Position numbers and translations under genes: made by a program
The notes under the pieces: model-generated
What the model saw: the letters and a program-made list of their open reading frames with translations, nothing else
Databases searched by the model: none
Told to the model about the DNA's origin: nothing
Assembly: GCA_947034895.1 (NCBI GenBank)
Contig: OX344761.1
Span: forward strand, 77,809,839-77,873,838
Source: Rhytidiadelphus loreus
Taxonomy: Eukaryota > Streptophyta > Bryopsida > Hypnales > Hylocomiaceae
Reading direction: 5' to 3'
DNA: 64,000 bases
Part shown: one piece after another, positions 46,843 through 57,692 of the stretch
Layout: the number at the start of each line of letters is the position of its first letter
Numbering within the stretch: the first letter of the stretch is position 1

Positions 46843-47265
46843 AGTTCAATCGGCTAGGGTGAACTAACCCCCTCATTGCCTCGTCCAAGGGTTATTGTGA
46901 AAAAAAGCCCCCTAATTTTTGCAGTGATTTTTCTAATCTCTATACCTAGCTAATTGGGGGCCATTGATTGCAAATCTGAATTCAGAATTTGCAAATTTTA
47001 TCATCTGATTGCAAATAAAAAATTCCACAGTGTTTTTTCCAGGGGTACAACGGGGCAAACCCTGGAATTTTTTTATTTGCAAGGCTTAATTTTTTTTTGA
47101 AATTATGAATTCATATTTGCAATCAGAGGCCCCAAATTACTTCTGGGAGATGCAAGAATTACCAAAAAAATGGCACAACATAAGGGACTTTTTTTTCAAA
47201 CCAAAGTTGACCGGGGCAATGAGGGGGTCAATTCTCCCTGCGCGTTCACCCTGCCCAGTTCAACC
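46843..47265. mobile_element. Foldback MITE of about 420 bp with two nested inverted repeats
   Basis: The outer inverted ends share GGGTGAAC...CCCCTCATTGCC (46855-46885) with its reverse complement GGGGCAATGAGGGGG...GTTCACCCT (47212-47253). The inner inverted pair is GATTGCAAATCTGAATTC (about 46965) against GAATTCATATTTGCAATC (about 47108). Related pieces lie at 37300-37460 and 59900-60090. It sits just upstream of the F-box gene's GC-rich leader. Non-coding. Confidence 0.6.
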
Positions 47266-47269
47266 TACT

Positions 47270-48239
47270 GTACACTACTTTAAAATAGTGTCTTTGGTAA
47301 ATTAGTGTCACATATACCATTAGGACAAATTAGTGTAGTGTCAGCGAGTTTCGCCCGTCCGTCAGTCGGTCCCAATAAGCGGTGGACGGAGGGTCCGGTG
47401 ACTAGCGTCGCGGCGTTCACGGCGCCTGGATGCCAGTCCTCGACCCTCGTCAGGTTGCCGCTCCTCCTCGGGCTTCTCCCCCGGAACTTTCCTCGCTCAC
47501 CCACAAATCCACGTGACCTCTTTCGCACCCTCAATCCCTACATTTCTCTGTTTCCAATTAGGTCTCTCCCCCCCGAAGCATCCCTTGAAATCCCAGTCCA
47601 AATCGTCGCAATACGCGATCACTGCAGCAGCACAAGAGAGAAAGCTCGTGGAGTAGACATAAGAGCTTCCAAGTCCAGTGGCAAGTGCGGTGACAACAAC
47701 CCATTCAGCTGCTCAACCTGAATTGCAGTGGAAGGCACGCTATTCGGTGTAATCGCAACCCCATTTACTTGGTCGGTCAATTCTAGTTTTGGACTTGTGG
47801 AGTGGCCGCGAAGACGAGTGTATGTGGAGTATGAGAGACGCGAGCGGAATGCGTGCAGCAAGAGAACCGAGAGAATCGAGAGAAGGGATAGAAGAAAGGA
47901 GAGAATTGTCGATGGGTTTGGTGTTTATACGCCAGATTTCGCCTTCTTCTTCTACTTCTTCTTCGACTGGGATGAAGCTGCCGCACTACTCTGATGATGT
48001 AGCGGCGGTTGTCACTCCCAGAATTTGGCCTTCGTTGTTGCTTCCGTAGCGACTGGAGTTTTGGTTGCTATATTTGCGAGTTGCTTCGATAAATTTAAGA
48101 CTCCGCTGTGGTAGTAGTAGTGTTGCTTCTATTTTTTGTGGTGGTGGTGGGTAAGCATTGATATGCGACGAAGTTGCAGAAAGTCTTTTGCCTCTTTGCC
48201 CCTGTTTGTGGGTATCTTTGCCGTAGTAGCGCAGTCGCG
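47270..48239 (+). promoter_or_regulatory. GC-rich upstream region / 5' leader of the F-box gene
   Basis: Base composition changes abruptly from AT-rich repeats to GC-richer DNA with CpG-containing stretches and pyrimidine tracts. Several ORFs of 60-140 codons overlap here on both strands, but none shows a domain and none splices obviously. I take it as promoter plus 5' untranslated leader of the F-box gene at 48240. A separate short transcript cannot be excluded. Confidence 0.5.
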
Positions 48240-50043
48240 ATGAGTTACCTAGTTCGACGGCACTATGAGTCTACTAGCAGCCGATTTCGTAAAGCCAGTT
48301 TCCACTCTGTTTCTCCCCCGCCGGTGGAGAACAACGAGAAGCTTGGAGCTTCCAAATGGTTTGAGCCTGAACCCAAAAGACGGAAGACTTGTTTGAAATC
48401 GGCTGCGACCAAGTTAGACCCCGCCCTCTGGAAGTTCCTCCCTGACGATGTTTTTCAGAGAGTGGTGGCGTACATGCCGTTTCCTGGAGTTTTGAGGTGT
48501 CGTGCAGTGAACAAGCAATGCAAGGAGTTTGCGCTCTCGGAACGTTTTCAGGAGGCGCGGGCTTGTGTGAAGTCGTGGGAGGTTCTTGAAGAGAGGACGC
48601 AGCATCTACTTGTGTTTGCGACGATCAAGGGGGTGATTATGTGCACGGCGTATGATGCGGCAAGGAATCGGTGGCTAAGGATGCCGCCAATGCGGGGATT
48701 GGACCCGAGAGCAAAAGATTGCATTGCTGGTGAGTGTCCTGTTTGGAGTCTGTGATTTTCTTAGGTCAAGGACGGAGCTCTAGTGTCGGAAACCGACTGC
48801 GTAACATGAAACGAGAGTCTTGTTATGATATTGCATTTTCTTGACAATGTTGTACTTTAATGATACCGGACTTAACCAACTATCGTCTGAAAAACAATCA
48901 TGGTCTAAAGAAACCCACCGCAATGCTAAGAGGACAAGATTATGAGATAAAACTATATATGATTTCCATATCCAGTGCTTGGTTGGTATCTCTGAGAGAA
49001 GCTTTTGTTGAGATTATGGATTTCCTATTGAGGTTATGTGTTTGAGGTTGTGTGCTTTCATATAAGCAAATGAGGATTTTCGATTGAGGTTGTGTGTTTT
49101 CATATACGAAAACCGTCTCCTTACAAGCTTCTCGTGATGTTTTACAGGTGACGGTGGACTGTTGTGTTTCCGCGATGTGAGCTCACAAGGATTAGCAACT
49201 TTGTTCGTCTACAACCCAGTAACCTCAAGCTGCAGGTCGCTTCCCCCTATGCACGTCGGAAACTCCATGACCCAGCATACCTGGCTCTTAACACACATGG
49301 TGTACAACCGCTTCACAAGCTCCTACAAGCTCTTAGTGCTAACCAAGCTTACCACCCCCACCCACTCCACCTCCAGCGCCCACCTCGAAGTTTACGACTC
49401 CCTCACCCACTCCTGGACCGTGGACAACAGCCTCTCCCTCATCGAACGCAAGTACAAGCTCAGCTTCTCCCCGCAAGTCGGCGCCTGCTGCGACAACTTC
49501 TTCTACTTCGTGGCGAAGGAAGGCATCCTCCGCAACTCCGTCATGGGGCTCGTGGTGTACGACATCTACGAGGGCGTGTTCCGGGAGAAGCTTTTGTATC
49601 GCTGTGAGCCTCGTTGTCCCAACAGCAAGATCGATGTGCAAGTGGTGGAATGCAAAGGCACCGTTTACATGGTGGTGCGAGAAGACGATTGTAAGGGCAC
49701 CAAGGGGGTTTCCTTCTGCAGGTTGAACCCTTCCAAGGAGCAGAAGATTGAAGACGCGGTCTTGTTCGAGAGCTTCTTCACCAAGTGGGGGAATGTTTTT
49801 CCCAACTACAGGTGTGTTTCGGTCAGAGATGGATTGGGGTTGCTTCTCTATGACAAGAGCTTTGAAGTCTTGGCGGATGATTTGTCGGATGAGCTGAAGC
49901 TGCCGCCTTGTCCGTTCCAAGGGCTCGCCAGTTTCGTACCGTCGGCGGGAGCACAGAATAACTTGCCCTGGCCTTTGTATTTTGCAACACAGAACGTGGT
50001 TTCGGAGGCACACTTTCAGCCCAGTGCGTCTGTGACAGTGTAG
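48240..50043 (+). CDS. F-box protein (F-box/kelch-type layout), 461 aa, 2 exons
   Basis: Exons 48240-48729 and 49148-50043 are joined in phase 1 by a GT-AG intron of 418 bp. ATG 48240 (MSYLV) is the first in-frame Met. A basic stretch (residues 45-55, PKRRKT) precedes an F-box at about 62-100: LWKFLPDDVFQRVVAYMPFP, then CRAVNKQCKEF. Family knowledge: the F-box binds SKP1 in an SCF ubiquitin ligase, while the C-terminal part chooses the substrate. That part has repeated beta-propeller-like phrases (NRWLRMPPM, VYNPVTSSCRSLPPM, YKLLVLT, LEVYDSLTHSWTV), as in plant F-box/kelch and F-box-associated domains, though without textbook kelch Gly-Gly pairs. Substrate unknown. The 224-codon antisense ORF over exon 2 is a composition shadow. 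Confidence 0.87.
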
Positions 50044-51176
50044 AGTAGCAAAAACAGCACCCTCCCTGTCTGGGAAGGAAGGAAGCTGCAGCCATTTTTT
50101 TAGTGAAATAGAAGCAGGGCTTGAAGCTGCAGGTTCTTTAGTTAGGTTAGGTAATTTAGGTTAGGTAAAGCTCACATGAGAAAGCTCCTGAGAAAGAAAC
50201 CATTTGGGAGGCGAGGCGCTTCGAGGGTACGAGGCTCGTGACACATGCAGGCGAGGAATGAATGCACTGTCTCTTTCTTACATGTACATAACGTTTCTGC
50301 TTGACGTGTTTTTAACGAGACTTGTACCATCCGGTTTCAAGGTGTATTGTCATGTACAGGCTTTTGAGCTACTGGAGGGATTATGCTTGGTATCATGGGT
50401 TTGATTGTTTTTCCTTCTGTTAGGCGGTGGGGTTCCATATATTTGCGTCAGTTAAAGCATTTTAATGTATGTAGGAGCACTTGTGATTTTGGGGAGCTCG
50501 CTGTTGAGATCCTTTGGGTTCAAGAGCTAAATCTGTTGTCAGTGATCAGGTTTATTTTTATTATGTCAGAATTTCTTGTGGAATCAAACTGGGCAGTTGT
50601 GGATCACTATTGAAGATGTAGGAGACAATCCCATTTTAATGGTACAGTAGACGATCCCGTTTCAATGGTACAGTAGACAATACCATTTCAGTAGTACAGT
50701 AGACATCCCCGCAGTCATGTTGCGTACTTAGTCATGCTTACATCAATTCTTGTAATCAAAACCAATTGCGTGAATAACTGAGTTGCTCTTAGCGGTGTTA
50801 ATGTAGGAGACGGCTTAGCGTTTTTATGCTATTTTATGTTGGCACTGCAAAGTTTCCAATTCCGGGACACCGCAATTTGCAAGTAGCTAAGGTTTACAGC
50901 CTGGCTTATCAAGGAGATGACACTTACTTGGACATCACGAAGGATCTTCGAAGGGTGATTCTGTGCACGTTGTCCACTTGCAGGCTGTTGATGCTAAACA
51001 CCACTACAGTTGAACAATTCAACAAAGTAAAATTCATGTATTTATTACATGTAATATTTGGCTGATTATAGGTACCATCTCATCTCTGTAACTAGCGTTG
51101 AACCTACATTTGCACTACAGACAAACCTCTATACATGTTATAGATGTTACAAGTAAGACTATTTTTTTTTGGCACT
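50044..51176. other. 3' region of the F-box gene with a 26-bp tandem repeat
   Basis: 50623-50705 holds three-plus copies of a 26-bp unit (AGACAATCCCATTTTAATGG then TACAGT). A run of GTTAGGTTAGGTAATTTAGG lies near 50141-50168. A 79-codon ORF (50826-51065) is open but shows no motif. No second gene is supported. Confidence 0.5.
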
Positions 51177-51430
51177 ACAGTGCCAGACTGCACCAGAAGA
51201 AAAGAAATTTGGCTAAAATATGGTAACAAATCATGAAGATTTTTGCCAAAAAACTTCAATTTAAAAAAGAAATTGGATGAAATTGCTAGATTGTGGATGA
51301 AAATAGAATTATAGACATGCTAATGTGGTACTCCATATTTTTCTATTCAATATGTGGATGAACGTTGAAATTTGGAGCACCACTATAACATTTTATATTG
51401 ACACTTTAACACTTCATAAAAATGAAAACA
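51177..51430. repeat. Dispersed repeat, copy 2 (partner at 4658-4890)
   Basis: Same orientation and same motif order as 4658-4890, with a few small insertions. It begins at a hairpin-like AGTGCCAGACTGCACCAG. Confidence 0.8.
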
Positions 51431-51442
51431 AAAGACAAATAC

Positions 51443-51551
51443 CTACACTAAATAGTGAAATTAGGTTGCCCCAGACTATAGTTGACCATGTCTGAAAGTG
51501 TTAGATATGAGAAATTAGTGTGGGGCAACCTAATTTCACTATTCAGTGTAG
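51443..51551. mobile_element. 109-bp hairpin with 31-nt near-perfect arms
   Basis: The left arm (51443-51473) and the right arm (51521-51551) are reverse complements at 30 of 31 positions, beginning CTACACTAAATAG and CTACACTGAATAG. They are separated by a 47-nt loop. It could be a very small MITE or a hairpin RNA source. It lies directly after the 51177-51430 repeat. Confidence 0.85.
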
Positions 51552-51639
51552 ATACAAGTAAGGGAGTAGAAGATTTCTGGCACATACAACATTATAACAT
51601 ATACTCTGGAGTAACATATAAATATATATAACATATATT

Positions 51640-51815
51640 TAACTTTTTTTCTATTAACAAACAATATATATTTGACATGTCAATTTTTTTTCTATTAACA
51701 AACAATATATATTTGACATGTCAAATTTTTTTCTATTAACAAACAATATATATTTAACATGTCAACTTTTTGGCTATTAAAAATTATATATATTCTAATT
51801 TATCAACTTTATGGC
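51640..51815. repeat. Four tandem copies of a 41-42-bp AT-rich unit
   Basis: Units start at about 51640, 51682, 51723 and 51765. Each has TTTTTCTATTAACAAACAAT then ATATATTTGACATGTC, the last copy being more diverged. From 51816 to 52439 I see only AT-rich DNA. Confidence 0.85.
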
Positions 51816-52439
51816 TACTATAATAGATGGTGAGGTATATTTACAGATGATGTTATGAAGAATTAGTAGCATTTAATATCTAACAATTATCTTCAAGTAT
51901 CTAGAAGGGGGGTCACATGTATGCTAGGATTTTAAAACTTGTTGAGGTAATAAGTATAGAAGTTTGTCTATAACATACATGAAAGTATGAAACCATTAAT
52001 TCAAACAAAATTCAAACTAGGGTGCAATGATTTGTTCAGTTTGTGAATGTGTTTGACACTTATTTACTAAGTCCAACTATTTGTAAAATGATAAAATTAG
52101 TATAGTCAAAAATAAAATAAAATTTTGGTGGGTGAAAATAATTTTTCACCTTAACTAATACAACAAATTGGTGTAGTATCTATGGAGCTTTCTCATACTA
52201 ATATTCATACCTTCTTTAATTCTAAAAAGTTGGAGCTTATGACTTGGTGGTCAAATGTTAAGATCTTGTAATATAGATGCTCCATTCTACTATTGAAAAT
52301 GTATAAATTATTATTATTTAGTTTTTTAGATATGAACACACATGTCACCAATAAGTCATACAAATTTCAGTTCTTTTTTAAAATCTTGAAATTACCATGA
52401 ATACATGGATAAAAAGTAAAGAAAATTCGTAAAAAATAT

Positions 52440-52935
52440 AAAATAAGCTTAAAATGTAAGTCCCTACATATTCTTGTCTAAAATGTATTGCCTCTAACCA
52501 TAAGAGTCCAAGGTTACTTTTGGATATATTTTTTTCCAATACTTTGAGAAGCATTAGAAGAAATTTGAGGGCATTAGAAGACCGTTCCGGACCTGTTCCC
52601 GTGGCAACAACGAATGCGACAGGCGAACGGGCTGTCAGAATTTTATTTTTTTTCAAAAAATAAAATAAAATTTTAAAATTCCTAATATATGAAAAAACGT
52701 TAATTTTTATTTTTTTATTTTTAAATCTAACTGGTAGTCTCTCGGCCACGTCAGACTGCGCTGTTGGCACCAGTTCCGACGCTGCCGGACCTGTTCTCTG
52801 CTGCGGGAACTCGAGGCCTTCTAATGGCCTCAAATTTTTTCTAATGTCATTGTTTATTCATACAATGACCAAAAAATGCATAATAAGAGAATCTAGGATA
52901 CTCTTTTGATTTCCAACATGATCTAACACTTGGTT
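52440..52935. repeat. Fragment of the 40.4/45.3-kb repeat, split by a MITE
   Basis: TATTCTTGTCTAAAATGTAT, AAGAGTCCAAGGTTACTTTT and AATACTTTGAGA before the insertion, and TTTATTCATACAATGACCAA after it, follow the order of 42030-42140. The segment between (52551-52848) is absent from the other copies. Confidence 0.7.
52551..52848. mobile_element. CATTAGA-type MITE, about 298 bp
   Basis: The left end (CATTAGAAGAAATTTGAGGG then CATTAGAAG) and the inverted right end (CATTAGAAAAAATTTGAGGC then CATTAGAAG) match over about 33 nt with a few differences. The interior combines GC-rich flanks (GTTCCGGACCTGTTCCCG) with an A/T-homopolymer core. The empty site is visible in 42100-42140 and 45450-45480. No ORF. 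Confidence 0.82.
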
Positions 52936-53444
52936 AAACTTCATTAGTTTTCTTTATTAAAATACACAATAGTTTTCAAAATTTTAATATTCTTTTCAGG
53001 TAGTAATATATATCTGAAATTTATCTTCTTTTTCTTATAATTATAAATCATTAAATGAACTACATACGATTTTTTAAAGCAATTTCTTCAATTGTAAAAA
53101 AAATAGTAATTACAAAAATGCTTAAAATAAATTGAAATTTTATAAAAAAACAACAAAGATTGTAATGATAAGCATTGTAGTGTTATTGGTATACTCATTG
53201 AACTCACACTAAGAGAAACTCAATAGAAAAAGCTCAAAATAGTGTATTTTAAGCTTTCAAGATATTACCTTCAAAGTGCCACAAATATTACTATTTTAGT
53301 AATTTTGAAAAAACTAAAATGGAATAAAGAATAGATTATTGGAGCTATATATTCTTAGTTAAGTTTTAAACATTTAAAATCAAGAAATATGTGAGAATTC
53401 AAGTTTGATTTTCAAATGCCTTGTGGGCTTTTAAAGTCCTTTAA

Positions 53445-54311
53445 CCCTTGAAGGCTATAACAACTTCTTGACAATGAAGGTTTCAATGAGTCATCCCTCT
53501 TTGATATTTTTTTGCACATGGATATGCTTGAATTTTTAAATTTTAACTGTACAAAAGTAAAGAATACTTTGTCTAGAATGCATGGAATTAATTGTGGAAA
53601 ATGTTGACGGTTGGATTATTAGATTAGAGCAATTTGGGATGATCAACTCATAGGGAAAAAAATGCAACTTTGGGGGAAGAAAAATGATAAGAAGATGAAT
53701 AATGCTTTTTTTACCCCTCCCAAAAAATTGTATTGGAATATAAGGCAAATTTAGTATTTTTAATTTTTTTAAATGAGAAATAAAAACCTCTATCAAATTT
53801 AAATACATTTTCAAATAGAAGGCGTAGAAAGCCAAAATTGACCAAATTGGATTCTATAAAAAAGAAAAATTTAATATTTGGAACATCTTCAAAAAAATTG
53901 GAATCATTCTAATTATTTTGTTTTCTTGGTCACACTAGATTGAATCTTGTATTTTTAAAATTGCTAAAAATATGACTTTTAAAGAATTCCCCTCTAGACC
54001 CATTTTGTTTGCAATTGTGTAGACTAAAGACTAAAATTGTCCAAAAAAATATTTTTATCCATCCCCACTATTCCTTTCATTATAAAAGAATTATGTTTGT
54101 TTCCTTTTTCTACAAGACTGCATTTTCTAATTCAATTTTTAAATACTTCTCACATTGAAATTTTGAAAATTAGAAAATGCAACAAGTATATCAACTTGTA
54201 CTCCATAAGACCCTACTTTACAAAATATTGAGATTTGTTTCACTCTAGTACCAAGAATTTGCCATTGAAAATTTGAAAAAGATACTTTGTTCCTTTTTAG
54301 TCCTTAAGGGA
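53445..54311. mobile_element. TTAA-flanked family element, 867 bp
   Basis: TTAA at 53441-53444 is followed by CCCTTGAAGGC. The right end reads AGTCCTTAAGGGA then TTAA at 54312-54315. It abuts the next copy with only GGG between the two TTAA sites. Short ORFs inside (53536-53835 minus, 54037-54231 plus) have no domain. Confidence 0.75.
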
Positions 54312-54322
54312 TTAAGGGTTAA

Positions 54323-55087
54323 GCCCTAAATGCCTAAGGGAAGTCTTCCTTCCCAAATCACCTCCAAATTGTTGTTGTTTGAAATGTAAGTATATAAATT
54401 TTTTAGAATTGCTTGTTGAAAAATCTAACCACAAAATCTTGTTCATCACTATCAAGTTACTCTACCCTCCAAGTTTCAATAACTTTGAACATATGGATTT
54501 AAAAATATCATCAATCAAAATTCAGTTTTTGAAAAAATAACAATTTTTTTTCATTGGGAAGAATGATTTGGGGTCCATATTTCGATTTTTTACAAAAGAA
54601 GAATTTGTCATTGTTGATGAAATGCAATTAGGAATGGTTAAGAATATACATGCCAATTTTCACAAACTAAGTTGGAGCAATGGAAGATTGTGTTTAGAGC
54701 CTTGAAATCAAGTGATGTACATTGGGAAATAAAAAATTTCACTTGACCATGCCCATTTATTGGGATGGCCTTCAATTGGTTGGGTTTCTCTCCCAAGACA
54801 ATGCACACTTGCACACTTATGGAACTTTTTTTAGGATGGCCTTTGATTGTCTAGGTTTCTCTCCCAAGATAATCTGTAGTGAACACTTCTTGGAGTGTTT
54901 GACTTTGAAAAATCACCAAAGGTGGAGTTTTTGTCCAAATCAAATTCTTTTTTCAACTATGAAAAAATAACTTGATGAAATACATGAGAAAAATATGAAA
55001 TTTAAAAAAAAGATATTTAAAAAAAATATTCAAACAAACCTTGAAGTTAGGTAGTGACCATAAAATGGTTGATTAGGCATTAAGGGG
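54323..55087. mobile_element. TTAA-flanked family element, 765 bp
   Basis: TTAA at 54319-54322 is followed by GCCCTAAATGCCTAAGG. The right end reads TAGGCATTAAGGGG then TTAA at 55088-55091. The near-end motif AAAATGGTTGATTAGGCAT matches GAAATGATTGATTGAGCGC at 17775-17793, placing it in the same subfamily. Non-coding. Confidence 0.78.
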
Positions 55088-55091
55088 TTAA

Positions 55092-56112
55092 TAAGCTTCA
55101 ATTCATTAGTTGGGTTCAAATCAAAAACAATGATTTCAATGACTAAAATTTAGGTAAAGAGAAAGGAGACAAGAATTGTCAAATACACTAGAAAGGCATC
55201 TTCTATGATTCATGAATTTACCATCTTCTTCTCTAGAAGATTCTATAGTTGCTCAATAGGGGGCTTCCCACCTCCAAGTGTTGCATACACACATACACTC
55301 AAGGAACTCTACGAAAAAAGTTTGGATGTAATTCATCTGTTTATCATTACGGCTTGCCCATCCATCTGCCACTTGTTTACATCCCTTGTTCACAGAAATC
55401 TTTAATTACAAGGAATGGCTTGAAGCAAAATTGGCTGAGGATGGTGTCTGCTCTTCAGACCTCCAGTCTGCCAGTGTCGAGACAAGAACGCTCCATGCAA
55501 CTTTCAACCGACTTAGGAATTCAGAGTTCCTTCGGAGTTGGGACCAAACTATTGAAAGACATCTGAGAAGTAGAATTACGATATACACAGTACAGACCTG
55601 GTTTAAGTCCCTAAACCATACACCTTGCTGGTGACCTATTCTTGATAGGAAAGGATATTATTTGTTTGCTACTACGTTACGTCTGAAGGAGCTCCTGCTC
55701 ATGATTCTTGAACTGGCTGAAAGCACATTTTGAACATTGCTAAGGATAGAAAGGGCACGTGCGGAGTCATTCATAGGACCCCATGCTCTAGAGAATATCG
55801 ACCTCAACCATAGAAAAGTGGGGAGATTTAACAGAGACGGCACATAGCTAGATTGTTGAGGACGTAATTAACAAATCTCACTCTCATTAAAAACAATAAG
55901 ATGCTCACAAGAAAGCCTATACCATACCCAAAACCTCTGAAGCATACCTAGCTTCTCACTTGGAATCACACTAACCAAATGGAAAAATATTTCTCAATCT
56001 ACAAGAGTACATGACAATAGGCTGTGTCCTTGCAATCATGAGAAGAAAATCTACAAAAAAAACGAAAGAATGTTGGGTGAGAGCACATCCCATACACCAT
56101 GCATGGTATACT
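55092..56112. other. Intergenic; 3' flank of FabZ; one unexplained ORF
   Basis: The plus-strand ORF 55386-55634 (82 codons) has protein-like composition (NYKEWLEAKLAEDG, ATFNRLRNSEFLRSWDQTIE), but I recognise no family and find no splice partners. 55860-56112 is probably the FabZ 3' UTR. Confidence 0.4.
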
Positions 56113-57412
56113 CTATTCCGCCTTACCAAGAGCCATCATAAATTCTCCGTCACACACTAATTCGCCTCCGACGTAGGCTTGACCGTCCATCTTTGCGATT
56201 CCGAACCTTTTGTTCAGCTTGGTGAGCTTCATCTTCATCACTAGGGTGTCACCTGCAATGACAGGCTTGCGGAAGCGCACTTTGTCTACTCCAGCGAAAA
56301 AGAACGACTCCTTGGAACCTCCTACATCCGGCTGCAACATCACGATGCCTCCTACCTGTGCCATAGCCTATGCAAAACACATACAAGATTAGTGTGTCAA
56401 TAGATATCCAATGAGCTATCACCAATATCAAACCAGAACGAAGAGTATAAAAGAAATGACGTAATCAATACTTGCACACAAGCAAATATTTTGAGTGATA
56501 TCTCGTTAGAAAGCTACTGGAATTGCACTACTAACGCGCTATACGACTCCTAACTCAATGCATTGAAATCACAGCAATCGATTCAAACTCACAGTTGAAA
56601 GTTTCAATTGCCGACAGCAAGGCTTCTATAGCCACCATTCCCGTTTAAATAACCTTTATATCATAGAAAAATTGTTTCAACATTATAGCCAGTGTAACTA
56701 ACTAATGATGTGTAGCTCAAGGCAACATAACAATCTGACAATGGCGAATACGTACACACTCGAGCATCCAAAACGTCAATACGGTAGACAACGCAATTAA
56801 TATGAAATCAAAATCTCGTCCGGACGTTTTCAGAACAGTGTGACCTAAACCCTCGACACCACGATTCAACGAAATCACCAAAACACAATCGCAACAGCAC
56901 GGTCTCACCTCCACCATGAGCACACCAGGCATGATAGGCCTCTGCGGGAAATGGCCAGGGAAGAAATTGTCATTGATAGTCACATTCTTGATGGCCACAG
57001 CCGACTCCCCGGGATTGTACTCAATCACTCGGTCCACCAACAGGAACGGGAACCGGTGCGGCAGAATGTCCATTATCTGATTGATATCCAACGCCGTCGG
57101 AAATGCAGGGAACCTCTTCTCGATCGGAACCTCCGCAGGGGGAGCCTGAGCCTCGCCTGCTGCTGGTGTCGCCGTGGTCGTCGAGTTTCCGTCCAACGCT
57201 CGGACTACAAAGGTCCTCCTCAAGTTACCATTCCGACTCCGCAATGCCACGAGATTCTGCTGCTTCTGCTGCTGATGATTCTTGCAGGTGAGGGAGAACG
57301 ACGCCTTCGACGCCCCTGAGGCAATTGAAGTCGACGCGGCAGCGTAAGTGAGAGACTCCATCTTCGCTCCAGCTGCGGAGAGCGCCCCTGCTCCAACGAC
57401 AGCTGCCGCCAT
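56113..57412 (-). CDS. FABZ: 3-hydroxyacyl-[acyl-carrier-protein] dehydratase FabZ, plastid, 252 aa, 2 exons
   Basis: Exon 1 is 56909-57412 and exon 2 is 56113-56367 (minus), joined in phase 0 across a 541-bp GT-AG intron. FabZ removes water from 3-hydroxyacyl-ACP in each round of plastid type II fatty-acid synthesis. An Ala/Ser-rich transit peptide (residues 1-71) and a Pro/Ala linker precede the hot-dog domain: [14 protein letters not shown] (H119), [19 protein letters not shown] with catalytic H154, and catalytic E168 in MVEAMAQ. The 14-residue spacing of H154 and E168 fits the bacterial His/Glu dyad. The C-terminal strands ([15 protein letters not shown]) are typical. The intron falls immediately after the E168 codon. 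The start at 57412 was preferred; an in-frame ATG at 57601 would add 63 residues before the transit-like leader. CT/GA-rich sequence at 57493-57506 is in the leader. Confidence 0.95.
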
Positions 57413-57692
57413 TGCTTTCAAAAATGGCAACAATCGCAAAACACCTACTGCTGCGAAAGAATATGAAACGAAGGCGAAAGAAAACAGAGCTGAGAGAGAG
57501 AGAGACGAGCTCGGAGTGTGTGTTCTAGAGGACATCAAGGGCGGAGCACTCGAGGACGGAAGGGCAAGGGTAGATGGCATGGCAAATGGTGGGCCCAACA
57601 TGACCAGGTGGAGTTTAAGAAAAAATTATATTCTCAAAATGTTGTGTACACTTACAAAAATTGTGATAGCTAATTGAGAAATTAGAGATTTT
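57413..57692 (-). promoter_or_regulatory. Upstream leader and promoter region of FabZ
   Basis: Composition is GC-rich to about 57605 and includes a GAGAGAGAGAG tract (CT-rich on the coding strand), a common plant 5'-leader feature. It then drops sharply to AT-rich repeat DNA. No TATA box stands out. Confidence 0.45.

Noticed and set aside
47305..47721. 138-codon plus-strand ORF before the F-box gene
   Set aside because: Ser/Pro/Arg-rich without motif, overlapped by similar ORFs on both strands; treated as leader or promoter.
49339..50013. 224-codon minus-strand ORF over F-box exon 2
   Set aside because: It mirrors GC-rich codons of the sense exon, has no domain, and the sense strand carries a clear F-box protein continuing from exon 1.
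57413..57601. Upstream ATG of FabZ at 57601
   Set aside because: It would place a second hydrophobic Ser-rich leader before a complete transit-like peptide; the internal ATG at 57412 fits the family better, though the longer form is possible.
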